Notes: generated from the sequence alone by a model not told the origin. A DNA stretch of 55,107 bases from CAZEQJ01 sp964514385 (GCA_964514385.1 CAZEQJ010000023.1:1-55107); one strand, 5' to 3'; shown: positions 33,793 to 43,425, counted from the stretch's first letter. Numbers and translations: made by a program.

Positions 33793-34773
33793 CTAAACAG
33801 CCTCCCAAATTGTATCTGTAAATTGTGATTTACAGTCAAATAGGTGTTTCCTTACACTAAATCCGCAATTTGAAGCGATGTTTTCTATTTCCAGAATGTC
33901 GTATTTCCTTGATACTTCCATAAAAATGGGCTCATACCATGAAAAATGAAAGGTTTTATCCAACGCCTCTATAGCTACTTCCTGATCGCCCTTGCTGATC
34001 AGGTAGCTCCTGGCTTCACCTGTTACCGGATCATAGGTTGGATAATGGCTGAACTTTTCTGTATTAAAGTTCCCTCCCAATTCTCTGTTGATACGATGCA
34101 GCAGGTTTAAATTGAAAGCTCTCGTAATGCCATGCGGATCATTATATGCCAGCAATATCTGTTCAGGGTCTTTTTTGAGATCAACGCCCACCATCACCTT
34201 GTCCCCGACATTGATACTACTGCGCAGTTCCTTAAAAAAGGTGATTGATTGATCCTGGCTGAAATTGCCGATGTTACTCCCCAGAAAGAGAATCACTTTT
34301 GGGGTTTTGTCATATTCACTGAGACCTTTCAATGCCTGAAAATACTCCCCTACCAATGGGCTGACCTCAAGACCTGGTAATTCTTCGGCCAGTCTGCCCT
34401 TCAGGATATCCAACACATTTTCGGAGATATCAACGGGCATATACTTAAAATCAAGCGCTTGCTGAAGAAAATACCGCAGCAGCACCTTGGTTTTGAAGCC
34501 ATCGCCAGCGCCAAACTCAATAAGCTCAAAAGCGCCGTTTTCGTTGAACAGATCTGCTATTTCCTGCTTATTCTGATCGAAGATTTCATACTCTGCATTG
34601 GTCAGATAATATTCCGGCATGTTCATTATCTGTTGAAAAAGCTTATCGCCCTTTTCATCATAGAAGTACATGGAAGGTAAGTACTTCGGAGAAGAAGACA
34701 ATCCTTTTTCGACGTCCTGTGCGAATGTTTGATCTATTTTTACTTCGCCAGTCGTATTCCTGAAAACATCCAT
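33793..34773 (-). CDS. egtD: L-histidine N-alpha-methyltransferase EgtD
   Basis: A 326-residue SAM-dependent methyltransferase of the EgtD family, which trimethylates histidine to hercynine, the first step of ergothioneine synthesis. The N-terminal family segment LPSMYFYDEKGDKLFQQI and PEYYLTNAEYEI is followed by the SAM loop ELIEFGAGDGFKT (about 83-95), PVDISENVL and LFLGSNIGNF. I start at the ATG at 34773. The frame extends to 34836, but that would overlap egtB by almost 100 bases. Even so the two genes overlap by 34 bases and are evidently coupled. Confidence 0.93.
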   Translation of the reverse strand: MDVFRNTTGEVKIDQTFAQDVEKGLSSSPKYLPSMYFYDEKGDKLFQQIMNMPEYYLTNAEYEIFDQNKQEIADLFNENGAFELIEFGAGDGFKTKVLLRYFLQQALDFKYMPVDISENVLDILKGRLAEELPGLEVSPLVGEYFQALKGLSEYDKTPKVILFLGSNIGNFSQDQSITFFKELRSSINVGDKVMVGVDLKKDPEQILLAYNDPHGITRAFNLNLLHRINRELGGNFNTEKFSHYPTYDPVTGEARSYLISKGDQEVAIEALDKTFHFSWYEPIFMEVSRKYDILEIENIASNCGFSVRKHLFDCKSQFTDTIWEAV

Positions 34774-35978
34774 TTTAAGTGGGGGTGAAAGAAATTTCTG
34801 TATGTATTTCTGATATGTGAAGCCCATGTACCACAACTGCTGCCCCGGAGCACCATCTGGTTGACCATAAACTTGCCGTTATACTCTCCCAATGCTCCAT
34901 CCGGTTTGTGAAAGCCGGGATATGGTGAATATGCTGAAGATGTCCATTGCCATACCGCGCCATGCCATTGAAGGGCATCATGCTGTACAGGGTGAAATAT
35001 TCCGGAATCTGCGCAGCCTGTTACGGGCTCACTAAACTTATCTGCCGCTACCTCCCATTCAAATTCAGTAGGTAACCTGCAACTTTTCCACGATGCAAAA
35101 GCATCGGCTTCATAATAGCTGATGTGCGTCACCGGTGCATTGGGATCTATTTTTCGAAGACCGTGCAACGTATACTCATGCCATTCATCCTGAATATAAT
35201 GCCAATGCAGCGGAGCGGAAATTTTATTTTCATTTACCCAGTCCCAGCCATCCGAAAGCCAGTGCCTGAAGTCGTGATACCCTCCGTCCTGCATAAATTC
35301 AAGGAATTCTCCGTTGGTGACAAGACCGTCGGCAATTTTTGTTTCATAAAGATATACCTTGTGTCTGCTGCCTTCATTATCATAGGCAAAGCCATCACCC
35401 GAATGCCCGACTTCATATATACCCTCCTCCAGCGAAAGCCAGCTTTTCTGTTTGGCAACGGATGGTGTAATATTAACATCTCGAAGTGCAGGCAACATTG
35501 GATTGTTTCCCAGAATATATTTAATGTCATATAAAAACAACTCCTGATGCTGTTGCTCATGGTTTATACCTACCTCCAGTACATATTTCTGATCCGGTGC
35601 AAGTTCACCAGCCTGGTTGAGGAAATTCTCCATCTGCTCATCGACATATTTACGGTACGCCATAATATCATCGACGGTAGGTCGGGTCATGAACCCGCGT
35701 TGCGGACGAATCACCCGGTCACCGGCTTCATTATAATAACTATTGAAGAAATAGGAGTAATCCTTATGAAACTCCCGGTATCGGGGATGGAAGGCTTTGA
35801 GAAAGAATGTCTCAAAAAACCAGGTGGTATGAGCCAGGTGCCATTTTGGAGGGCTGACATCGACCACCGGCTGAACGACGAAATCCTCTGTTTCAAGCCC
35901 GGAAACAAGGTTTTCAAAATTTTGTCTCGTATGGATAAAATGCTCTGTTATCGACTTTTCGGTTACAGCTAAGGACAA
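34740..35978 (-). CDS. egtB: Ergothioneine biosynthesis sulfoxide synthase EgtB
   Basis: A 412-residue non-heme iron enzyme that joins hercynine to a thiol and inserts oxygen to form the sulfoxide intermediate of ergothioneine. The N-terminal DinB-like domain carries the three iron histidines: His50 in WHLAHTTWF, and His140 and His144 in NHEQQHQEL. The C-terminal formylglycine-generating-enzyme-like domain contains CRLPTEFEWEVAA and ends FSGIRLAK. The sulfur donor, gamma-glutamylcysteine or cysteine, cannot be told by eye. No egtA, egtC or egtE is seen in the window. It is upstream of and overlaps egtD. Confidence 0.93.
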   Translation of the reverse strand: MSLAVTEKSITEHFIHTRQNFENLVSGLETEDFVVQPVVDVSPPKWHLAHTTWFFETFFLKAFHPRYREFHKDYSYFFNSYYNEAGDRVIRPQRGFMTRPTVDDIMAYRKYVDEQMENFLNQAGELAPDQKYVLEVGINHEQQHQELFLYDIKYILGNNPMLPALRDVNITPSVAKQKSWLSLEEGIYEVGHSGDGFAYDNEGSRHKVYLYETKIADGLVTNGEFLEFMQDGGYHDFRHWLSDGWDWVNENKISAPLHWHYIQDEWHEYTLHGLRKIDPNAPVTHISYYEADAFASWKSCRLPTEFEWEVAADKFSEPVTGCADSGIFHPVQHDALQWHGAVWQWTSSAYSPYPGFHKPDGALGEYNGKFMVNQMVLRGSSCGTWASHIRNTYRNFFHPHLKWMFSGIRLAK

Positions 35979-36047
35979 GGGATTTAACGTTTTGGTATAG
36001 ATAATTTCTAAACTAAAACTAATCTGCTTTTGATCAAAATAATTGGG

Positions 36048-37037
36048 CTACTCTTTGCTCATCGGATAGGACCGGCTAAAAAAAACGGTGCCGTTATCGC
36101 CGTAAAGTGTCAATTCCAATGTAAGAACACCGGCCTCATCCTTCAGACGGATTGTACCGAAGTTTTTCTGACCAATAAGCGGGCTTACCCGAAGAGCATT
36201 TGGCTCATCGCCCACACCTTCGTAGCTATGTGTCATCCCGCTGCTGGTAATGTCTACCAAAGGGTATGGATAGCCTTCAAGTTCAATTTCCGAAACCTCG
36301 GCGATATGGCGGTCACCACTCAATAGTATGACCGGTTTATCATATTTATTTATAAGATCAAGCAGCTTTTCGGCTTCATGGGGGAAATTGGCCCATTTTT
36401 CAAATGGGTGCTCTGCCGAAAGCACCTGAATGCTGCTGCCAATAATGTTTATATCCGCATCAGAAGATGCCAGCTCTTCTTCGAGCCATTTCCATTGCAT
36501 CTCGCCCAGCATTGTGCCTGTAGTGTTTGGTTGATACCTGCGGTTTTTTCTTTCGATAGCATCCCGGAAGTAGCGGGTATCCATCATGATGACTTTTACC
36601 TTAATTCCATCAAAATTAAACATCCCGGCATGATATACCCCGGCATGCTGTCGTACAGGATGTGTGGAGGATAATGAAAAAAAGTCGGCAAAAAGGCGCT
36701 GGCTTTCATCTCGCATAGCATATTCGTTGCCGGCATCATTTTTTCCATAGTCATGATCATCCCATGTAGCCATTACCGGTGTGGTAGAGATGAGCTGCTG
36801 GTATTCTGCATTTTTCAGTTGAAGATCATAAGCGGCCTTCAGCTCTGACATATCTTCAGTATCACCGTAGATATTGTCACCCAGCCATATCCAAAGATCC
36901 GGAGACAGACTAAGAATATCGTCCCAAAGCGGTTGTGGCATATCCTGACGATTACACGATCCAAAAGCAATTATCTGTGCCGAAAGTTCAAAGCGGAATA
37001 AACAGATTATAACAAGGAACAGTAAGATTTTCTTCAT
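36048..37037 (-). CDS. Secreted PhoD-like metallophosphatase
   Basis: A protein of about 329 residues with a signal peptide (MKKILLFLVIICLF to LSAQ) and a metallophosphatase domain of the PhoD/alkaline phosphatase D type. Metal and active-site motifs are IAFGSCNRQ, WIWLGDNIYGDTED, ATWDDHDYGKND and LLSGDRHIAE. The family hydrolyses phosphomonoesters or diesters outside the cytoplasm. The frame is open to 37070, but I start at the ATG at 37037 because the signal peptide begins there. It lies about 70 bases upstream of egtB on the same strand. A functional link to ergothioneine is not implied. Confidence 0.9.
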   Translation of the reverse strand: MKKILLFLVIICLFRFELSAQIIAFGSCNRQDMPQPLWDDILSLSPDLWIWLGDNIYGDTEDMSELKAAYDLQLKNAEYQQLISTTPVMATWDDHDYGKNDAGNEYAMRDESQRLFADFFSLSSTHPVRQHAGVYHAGMFNFDGIKVKVIMMDTRYFRDAIERKNRRYQPNTTGTMLGEMQWKWLEEELASSDADINIIGSSIQVLSAEHPFEKWANFPHEAEKLLDLINKYDKPVILLSGDRHIAEVSEIELEGYPYPLVDITSSGMTHSYEGVGDEPNALRVSPLIGQKNFGTIRLKDEAGVLTLELTLYGDNGTVFFSRSYPMSKE

Positions 37038-37212
37038 GCCCAAAAATATCAGACATTCCGGTAGGATCAACCCTGACCATCATTAACAATTTATTAACTA
37101 TGCGATTGATAAATGTATGTGTTTATGAAAATGACATATTTCAGTTCTTTATTTTGTGTTTAGCTGAAAAATTTTCGTATATTTTAGGTGTATTTGAAAT
37201 AATGCAAAATTT

Positions 37213-37716
37213 ATGACCCTCCTCGCATTTTCTCTGTTGTTCCACCTTGCCTCTCCTGATACGTCGCGTATCATGTTTGCTCATGAACACATTTCATTTT
37301 CATCTGCTGATAACCTGGTGATCATACAGGCTGATGGCAATATGACTTTTTATCGTGATGGCATTACCTATACCACTGCTACCGACCCTGATCAGGGCGG
37401 GGACGGGCTGCTGCTTGATCTTCATTATTACGGCCCGGGACAATTCATTACTGCCATCACCCCTAGTGATTCATCTATAATAGTAGGCTATGAGGAGGCC
37501 CTGCAGTGGCATACAAATGCCAAAGTATCCGAGATTATCATTCGCTGTCATGAAGATGAGATTTTCAGAAAATCGCTACCTCAGCACCAGACGGAGTATC
37601 AACTCAATACTGAAGAGCTACAACTGGTAGACGGTGAGATTTATTATTGGCAGGTAACCGGAAAAAACAGGGAAGCTACCCACTGGCAGTCCTTTATTTT
37701 TTTAGAAAAAAAATAA
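37213..37716 (+). CDS. Secreted protein of unknown function
   Basis: A 167-residue protein with a weak N-terminal signal segment (LLAFSLLFHLAS). The remainder is rich in strands. The C-terminal half (ALQWHTNAKVSEIIIRCHED, then GEIYYWQVTGKN) has the look of a fibronectin-III or Ig-like domain, which often occurs in Bacteroidota surface proteins as a YYWRV-type repeat. I do not recognise a family for the N-terminal half. It is followed after 34 bases by the VIT1-like transporter gene and could share its transcript. Confidence 0.65.
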   Translation: MTLLAFSLLFHLASPDTSRIMFAHEHISFSSADNLVIIQADGNMTFYRDGITYTTATDPDQGGDGLLLDLHYYGPGQFITAITPSDSSIIVGYEEALQWHTNAKVSEIIIRCHEDEIFRKSLPQHQTEYQLNTEELQLVDGEIYYWQVTGKNREATHWQSFIFLEKK

Positions 37717-37750
37717 ATCGCTCTATATTTAAGGCTGATACATTTAACCT

Positions 37751-38497
37751 ATGCCTCAGCGTACCCATAATGAAACATACCTGCACAGATCAGGCAATCG
37801 CCTTGTAAAAAGATTTGAAGAATACCTTGGCGAATTTGTTTATGGGGGTATTGACGGCTGTGTAACCACCTTCGCCGTGGTAGCCGGAGCGGTAGGTGCA
37901 GGTCTTGACAGCGCCATTATCATTATCCTTGGCTTCGCCAACCTGCTGGCAGATGGTTTTGCCATGTCTGTAGGGTCTTATCTTTCGGCCAAATCAGAAA
38001 AGGATAATTATCATAAACATCGTCAGATTGAATACTGGGAAGTAGATAATCTGCCGGATAAAGAACGAGAGGAGATAAGGGAAATCTATCAATCCAAAGG
38101 CTTTGAGGGAGAATTGCTTGACCAGGTGGTGAACAAAATAACAGAAAACAAAGACCGTTGGGTAGATGTGATGATGAAGGAGGAACTGGAGATGATACGT
38201 GATGAAAGATCTCCTTTCTGGATAGGTGCGGTTACCTATATCTCTTTTATCCTGATCGGTCTGATACCATTAACTGTTTACGTAATCGATTTCATCAATC
38301 CCATAGGTGAAAAGGTCTTTCTGTACTCCTCCATGCTCACAGCCACAGGCTTCATTATCATCGGTATATTAAAAACATATGTCAACCAGACCAAAGTATG
38401 GCGTGGCATACTGGAAACACTCCTGCTCGGTGCAATCGCCGCCCTTGTATCTTATTTTGTAGGCGACCTTCTCGAGAGTATTGTGAACAGAGCCTGA
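37751..38497 (+). CDS. VIT1/CCC1-family transporter
   Basis: A 248-residue membrane protein of the VIT1/CCC1 family, which moves iron or manganese. The first two helices carry the family motifs YGGIDGCVTTFAVVAGAVGA and ANLLADGFAMSVGSYLSAKS. A charged cytoplasmic metal-binding insertion follows at about 85-145 (EREEIREIYQSKGFEGE, EELEMIRDE), which in plant VIT1 collects the metal ion. Three more helices complete the protein, giving five in all as in the family. It probably exports or detoxifies divalent metal from the cytosol. Confidence 0.9.
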   Translation: MPQRTHNETYLHRSGNRLVKRFEEYLGEFVYGGIDGCVTTFAVVAGAVGAGLDSAIIIILGFANLLADGFAMSVGSYLSAKSEKDNYHKHRQIEYWEVDNLPDKEREEIREIYQSKGFEGELLDQVVNKITENKDRWVDVMMKEELEMIRDERSPFWIGAVTYISFILIGLIPLTVYVIDFINPIGEKVFLYSSMLTATGFIIIGILKTYVNQTKVWRGILETLLLGAIAALVSYFVGDLLESIVNRA

Positions 38498-38638
38498 AGA
38501 ATCTGTAATTTGATTAAACAGCATTTAAGCCAAATCCAGAATGTATTAATACCCGATATCGCCTTATTCATCTAATTTTAAGGTAATTGTCATTATTTGT
38601 TAATCACAATAACAAAATCAATTCGTATTTTTATTATT

Positions 38639-40183
38639 GTGAAAGTAATCCTATCATTTCTGATCAGTTTGTCCATTTCTATGCCCGGTTTATTCGGGTA
38701 TACAGTTTCATGGCAAATCCAAAAGGATACCTCAGGTAATCTGGATATAGAGGACATGATGATTGCAGACCACTTTGAGTCTATGCCGGGCCACGCATAC
38801 AGCAATGGATTTGAAAAGGATGTGATCTGGCTAAAAACCACACTGGACAGCACCTACAAAAAACAAACACTCTGGATAGACAATCATGCACTGGCGCTGA
38901 TAGAAGTATGGATAGCAGAAAACGGCCAAATCATTGAATATCAAAAAAGTGGAAGTGCTCTGTCCGTCCGAGAAAGAAGTATTATACACCCTGAACATCT
39001 TTTTCAGATTCCGGAACGTGATGAAAAACTGGATATATATGTGCGCATAATGCCAAAATATGAAATGCGGTTTAACGCCATGATATTTCCTGCGCGATAT
39101 ACACATCTCACGCTGATCAGGGAAAGCGCCTTTTCCATTCTCCCTGTAGGAATTATGGCCGCTCTTTTCCTGATATACCTGATCATATTCTCAAGGCTGG
39201 GAGATAAGCGCTTTCTGATTTATCTGTTTTTTGTTGGAGCAAATATCATTTCATTACTAAACAGTAATGGCTACCTTTTTTTTATGTTATGGCCTGATCT
39301 GCCGGTTGTAAATACCTTTTCTCCCGCATTTGATGCTTTAGCCACCATAACAGGCGGGCTATTTCCTATATATTTTCTTAAACTCAGAAGTAACTTCAAA
39401 TTTGGCTTCTACGCCATTGCTGCGATGGTAGCTTTACAGATAGTCTCACTCATTATGACAATTTTTGGAATGGGGGAAGCAGGTTTACAACTTACTTTTC
39501 TTGTAGCTCCATTTTTCCCGCCAATAGCCATCTTCTCGGCCATCTACGTATGGAAAGTCAAAAAATATGAGCTGGCCAATTATTATTTATATGGACTGAT
39601 CATATTTAGTGTGGGCGTTATACTTTTTATTGGAAGAAACCTCGGCCTGATCAGCTTTGAAGCCATATGGCTTAACCACATACTTGACCTTGCTATCGCA
39701 ACAGAAATGATCATGATCGGGGTCGGTATTTCAAAATTAATCGACACACTTCGTGTTGAAAAGCTGGAAGCTGATAAAGCCCGCATGGAGCTGGAACAGG
39801 AAAATATTCGGCTGATAAGAGACCAAAATAAGAAGCTGGAAGATCTGGTACTTAAGCGAACTAAAGAGCTAAATGAAAAATACAATCAAATTGCCTTACA
39901 GAAGGAGGAAATCGAATCGCTGAATGAATCTCTTGAGGAACAGGTACGGCAACGGACAGAAAAATTGAGCATTCAAAATGAGCGCCTACGCGATTATGCC
40001 TTCTTTAATGCACATAAAGTTCGCGGTCCACTTGCCAGAATACTGGGTATGGTTGCATTATTCCACAACAATGCATTGGAAAAAGATCAGATCATCCTGA
40101 ATATCGATAGTTGTGCTAAAGAGCTTGACAAGGTGATTAAGGATATCAACAACAGACTTTCTGATGTTCAGGATGCAAACTAA
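38639..40183 (+). CDS. 7TM-DISM receptor with orphan DHp domain, no ATPase (copy 1)
   Basis: A 514-residue membrane receptor. After a signal peptide an extracytoplasmic DISMED2-like domain (about 25-155) is followed by seven helices (about 165-360). A long coiled coil contains two copies of an LE..V..RT..L unit (LEDLVLKRTKEL and LEEQVRQRTEKL). The protein ends in a histidine-kinase DHp-like hairpin: FFNAHKVRGPLARILGM (His459) and LDKVIKDINNRL. No HATPase domain follows, and the 119 bases to the next gene contain no remnant of one. The usual acidic residue after the DHp histidine is Lys. I chose the GTG at 38639, since it begins a good signal peptide. A TTG at 38597 is the alternative. Confidence 0.82.
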   Translation: MKVILSFLISLSISMPGLFGYTVSWQIQKDTSGNLDIEDMMIADHFESMPGHAYSNGFEKDVIWLKTTLDSTYKKQTLWIDNHALALIEVWIAENGQIIEYQKSGSALSVRERSIIHPEHLFQIPERDEKLDIYVRIMPKYEMRFNAMIFPARYTHLTLIRESAFSILPVGIMAALFLIYLIIFSRLGDKRFLIYLFFVGANIISLLNSNGYLFFMLWPDLPVVNTFSPAFDALATITGGLFPIYFLKLRSNFKFGFYAIAAMVALQIVSLIMTIFGMGEAGLQLTFLVAPFFPPIAIFSAIYVWKVKKYELANYYLYGLIIFSVGVILFIGRNLGLISFEAIWLNHILDLAIATEMIMIGVGISKLIDTLRVEKLEADKARMELEQENIRLIRDQNKKLEDLVLKRTKELNEKYNQIALQKEEIESLNESLEEQVRQRTEKLSIQNERLRDYAFFNAHKVRGPLARILGMVALFHNNALEKDQIILNIDSCAKELDKVIKDINNRLSDVQDAN

Positions 40184-40302
40184 TTGCGATTTCATTCAAA
40201 AGTCACGCAGGTGCTTTTCTTTAAGTACTGCTGTTAATATTAATTGCTGCAGATCCTGATTAGGTTTATTTTTACTTAGATGTAATTTATCTTAAAAATC
40301 CG

Positions 40303-41814
40303 TTGAGCCGCCTCCTGCAAATTAATTTAATCTTATTTCTTTTCCTGACGCCGTCAATTTTAAGCGCATCCGGATGGGAGGTGTTGCGGGATAGCACAAA
40401 TTCCTATTCCGCTGAAGAAATACTGCATGCAGAGCAGATGGTACACTATGACCGATGTACCATAAGTGATGGAATAGTACATTATTCCATATGGTTGAGA
40501 AAAAAGATGCCCGATACGACCGGGCACCAAATGCTTTGGATCGATAACCACAATCTCAAAAAAATCACCGTAACCTATTATGACTCTCTTGACCGGCTCA
40601 TCCATGCAGATATAAGCGGATTATCCATACCACAACGACAGCAAAAATTCAACCACCCGGAATATCTGTTTGAACTTCCCGCCCAAACGCGAAATCTGAT
40701 CATTCATATCGAGCCTCATATGGAATTAAGGTTTCGGGCTGAATTGAAGAGCCATGCGGAGATGAATACTGCCATTTTCCTGGAAACAATATTCTCGATC
40801 ACGCCTATCGGCATCATGATCGGCCTATTTATTATTTATTTTCTACTTGCATTAAAGCTGGGTGATGTACGAATTGGTGTGTACCTGTTGTTTCTGCTTA
40901 CTTCTATTATTGCGATCGTGGGAATAAACGGATACCTCTCCTATTTCCTGTGGCCTGACAACCCGGCAATTAACCGGTATATTTCATTGTTTGATGGATT
41001 ACCTACTATACCAGGAGGTATTCTGCCCATCGTATTCCTGCAATTAAGGAGAAACCTCAAACCGGCCTTTTATTTTAGCCTTTCGCTGGTGATTCTGCAA
41101 ACTGTATTTCTTGTAATTGGCCTGATCAATCCCGCGTTATACCCCTATGCGCTGTACAATCTGATAGTATTCCTTTATCTGATCGGCACACTGGTAATAT
41201 CCGTTTACATGTGGGGGTGGAAAAATTACGACCTGGCCAAATATTACACTTTTGGCCTCATTGCATTGACCATTGGTGCCACATTGTATATACTTAGGGC
41301 ACAAGGCGTCATCAGCAGCGAACTCATCTTAATCAATCATGCCACTGACTTTGCTATTGCTTTAGAGATGGTCATTCTGGGCATGGGTATCTCACGAATA
41401 ATTGACAAGCTCCGAAAAGAAAAAACAAGAGTCGAGGAAGAAAACATACGTATTATTGCACAGCAAAATCGCCGTCTGGAAGAACTGGTAACGAAAAGAA
41501 CCCGGGAGCTCGATGAAAAATATGAGCTGATCAGACAACAAAAAGAAGAAATCACATCGATAAATGAATCCCTGGAAGAGCAGGTTAACCAACGGACACT
41601 TCGTCTCAGTGTTCAAAATGATAAACTGAGAGAATATGCCTATTTCAATGCTCACAAAGTACGTGGACCGCTGGCCCGAATACTCGGCATGGTTCAACTT
41701 TTCCGCAACAACTACCACGATAAAGAGGATATCATAATTAAAATTGAAAAGAGTGCAATGGAACTTGACGAAGTAGTCAAAGACATCAATAAACGACTTT
41801 CGGAAAGCGAGTAA
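40303..41814 (+). CDS. 7TM-DISM receptor with orphan DHp domain, no ATPase (copy 2)
   Basis: A 503-residue paralog of the preceding gene with the same order of parts: signal peptide, DISMED2-like sensor, seven helices, coiled coil with doubled LE..V..RT..L unit, and terminal DHp hairpin YFNAHKVRGPLARILGM (His451) with LDEVVKDINKRL. The protein stops four residues later. The start is a TTG at 40303, which is followed at once by a convincing signal peptide (NLILFLFLTPSILSAS). Sensor domains differ more than the DHp ends, so the copies probably recognise different ligands but feed a common partner. This last point is inference. Confidence 0.82.
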   Translation: MSRLLQINLILFLFLTPSILSASGWEVLRDSTNSYSAEEILHAEQMVHYDRCTISDGIVHYSIWLRKKMPDTTGHQMLWIDNHNLKKITVTYYDSLDRLIHADISGLSIPQRQQKFNHPEYLFELPAQTRNLIIHIEPHMELRFRAELKSHAEMNTAIFLETIFSITPIGIMIGLFIIYFLLALKLGDVRIGVYLLFLLTSIIAIVGINGYLSYFLWPDNPAINRYISLFDGLPTIPGGILPIVFLQLRRNLKPAFYFSLSLVILQTVFLVIGLINPALYPYALYNLIVFLYLIGTLVISVYMWGWKNYDLAKYYTFGLIALTIGATLYILRAQGVISSELILINHATDFAIALEMVILGMGISRIIDKLRKEKTRVEEENIRIIAQQNRRLEELVTKRTRELDEKYELIRQQKEEITSINESLEEQVNQRTLRLSVQNDKLREYAYFNAHKVRGPLARILGMVQLFRNNYHDKEDIIIKIEKSAMELDEVVKDINKRLSESE

Positions 41815-41931
41815 AGAATTAAGAAGTCATTTCCTCAATATTATTTTTTTTAGTTCACTTTTTAATTTAGGTATTTTTTATAAATATTTATTAGTCAATA
41901 GCTTATCAGCTGTTTCCATACACCAGAGCTT

Positions 41932-43425
41932 ATGGTCATTATTGTCATCATGCTGTTATTCCTCTCCGCCCCTGTTGTTGCAGACACAAAAGAGGGGTGG
42001 TATGAGTCATTCCCGGCAGAGGACGGAAAAGAACTGGCAGACCTTCAGGATGATGATTTTCAGTCCATTGAGGAAGCTACAATAAATAAGGGCTTTGTAC
42101 GGGATGGAATATGGCTGAAAAGAGATTTTTCGGCCACAGAAGATCATATCCTCTGGCTTGACAACCATTTGCTGAACCGCATCGAGGTGTGGGTATTGCA
42201 AGGCGATTCTGTGCTCAGCCATCAGGTTGGTGGTGTGGGTGTTCCGCGTGCAGAACGTTCAAATGTTCACCCTGAAAATATTTTTACCATCCCGGCTTTG
42301 GATAGCCTCCGGATTTTCATGAAGGTAACTGCAAACGAAGATCTGAGGTTCAATCTGGTGCTGATGCCGGTAAAGCAGTCTCATACGATATTAAGTGAAG
42401 AAGCCATTGTATCGATGCTTCCCACAGGCATGATGCTTGCCCTGTTCTTTATTTATTTATTCATTTTCCTTTCCTTACGCGACCTCAACCTGATGCCCTA
42501 TCTGCTTTTCATTTTTGCAAGTATACTCTCCAACCTGAAATATGAGGGTTATCTGTTTTTCTATTTTTTCCCCTATTTGCCTGATATCGCACCGTATACC
42601 ACAAGCATCGATGCCTTTGCTTCAATTACTGCTGCCGTTTTTGCATTACAGTTTCTAAGATTAAGAAATTCAGCGTCCCTCGCATATAAGATAATCCTGG
42701 CACTGATTTACCTTCAGGTATTATGTTTTTTTATGGGCATTTTAGGCTTTGGTTACATCGGCTTACAGATCACCAACCTTGTGGCTACGATTTATTTATT
42801 GTTTGCATTGCCATTGACAGTTTACCTGTGGGTGAGAAAGCGGCTTATCACAGCCCAGTATTATTTGTACAGTCTTATCGTACTTACTATCGGTGTTGCA
42901 CTGTTTTTTATGCGGAATTATGGTGTAATAGGCTTTGAAAACATTGTATTGAACCACGCCCTTCAGATAGCCCTTGCTGTGGAAATGGTAGTAATAGGTA
43001 TAGGAATTGCCCGGCAGATAGAGTTGCTGAGAAAATCAAAATTAAGGGTGGAAGAGGAAAACATCCGGATTATTACCGAGCAGAATCAACGGCTTGAAGC
43101 GCTTGTAAAACAACGGACTCAGGAGCTTGACGAAAAATTTGAACTCATAAGGCACCAGAAAGAAGAAATAGAGGCCTTAAATGAAGACCTGGAACAAATT
43201 GTAAAAGAAAGAACCCAAAAGCTGGAAGTACAAAATCAACGGCTTATTGAATATGCCTATTTCAATGCGCATAAAGTAAGAGGACCAGTTGCCAGAATTT
43301 TGGGACTGATAAACTTATTCGACGACGGCCAGCTCAACGCCGAAAAAATCATACATAATCTTAAAATCTCGACACAGGAACTGGATAAGGCAATACGGGA
43401 TATTAACGACCGATTAAGCGATTAA
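41932..43425 (+). CDS. 7TM-DISM receptor with orphan DHp domain, no ATPase (copy 3)
   Basis: A 497-residue third paralog, starting from an ATG with signal peptide MVIIVIMLLFLSAPVVAD. The DISMED2-like sensor, seven helices (GMMLALFFIYLFIFLSL in helix 1), coiled coil (LEALVKQRTQEL and LEQIVKERTQKL) and DHp hairpin YFNAHKVRGPVARILGL (His447) with LDKAIRDINDRL are all present. It also ends immediately after the second DHp helix. Repetition of this truncated end in three genes makes accidental loss of the ATPase domain unlikely. It overlaps the convergent msrB stop by 4 bases. Confidence 0.82.
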   Translation: MVIIVIMLLFLSAPVVADTKEGWYESFPAEDGKELADLQDDDFQSIEEATINKGFVRDGIWLKRDFSATEDHILWLDNHLLNRIEVWVLQGDSVLSHQVGGVGVPRAERSNVHPENIFTIPALDSLRIFMKVTANEDLRFNLVLMPVKQSHTILSEEAIVSMLPTGMMLALFFIYLFIFLSLRDLNLMPYLLFIFASILSNLKYEGYLFFYFFPYLPDIAPYTTSIDAFASITAAVFALQFLRLRNSASLAYKIILALIYLQVLCFFMGILGFGYIGLQITNLVATIYLLFALPLTVYLWVRKRLITAQYYLYSLIVLTIGVALFFMRNYGVIGFENIVLNHALQIALAVEMVVIGIGIARQIELLRKSKLRVEEENIRIITEQNQRLEALVKQRTQELDEKFELIRHQKEEIEALNEDLEQIVKERTQKLEVQNQRLIEYAYFNAHKVRGPVARILGLINLFDDGQLNAEKIIHNLKISTQELDKAIRDINDRLSD

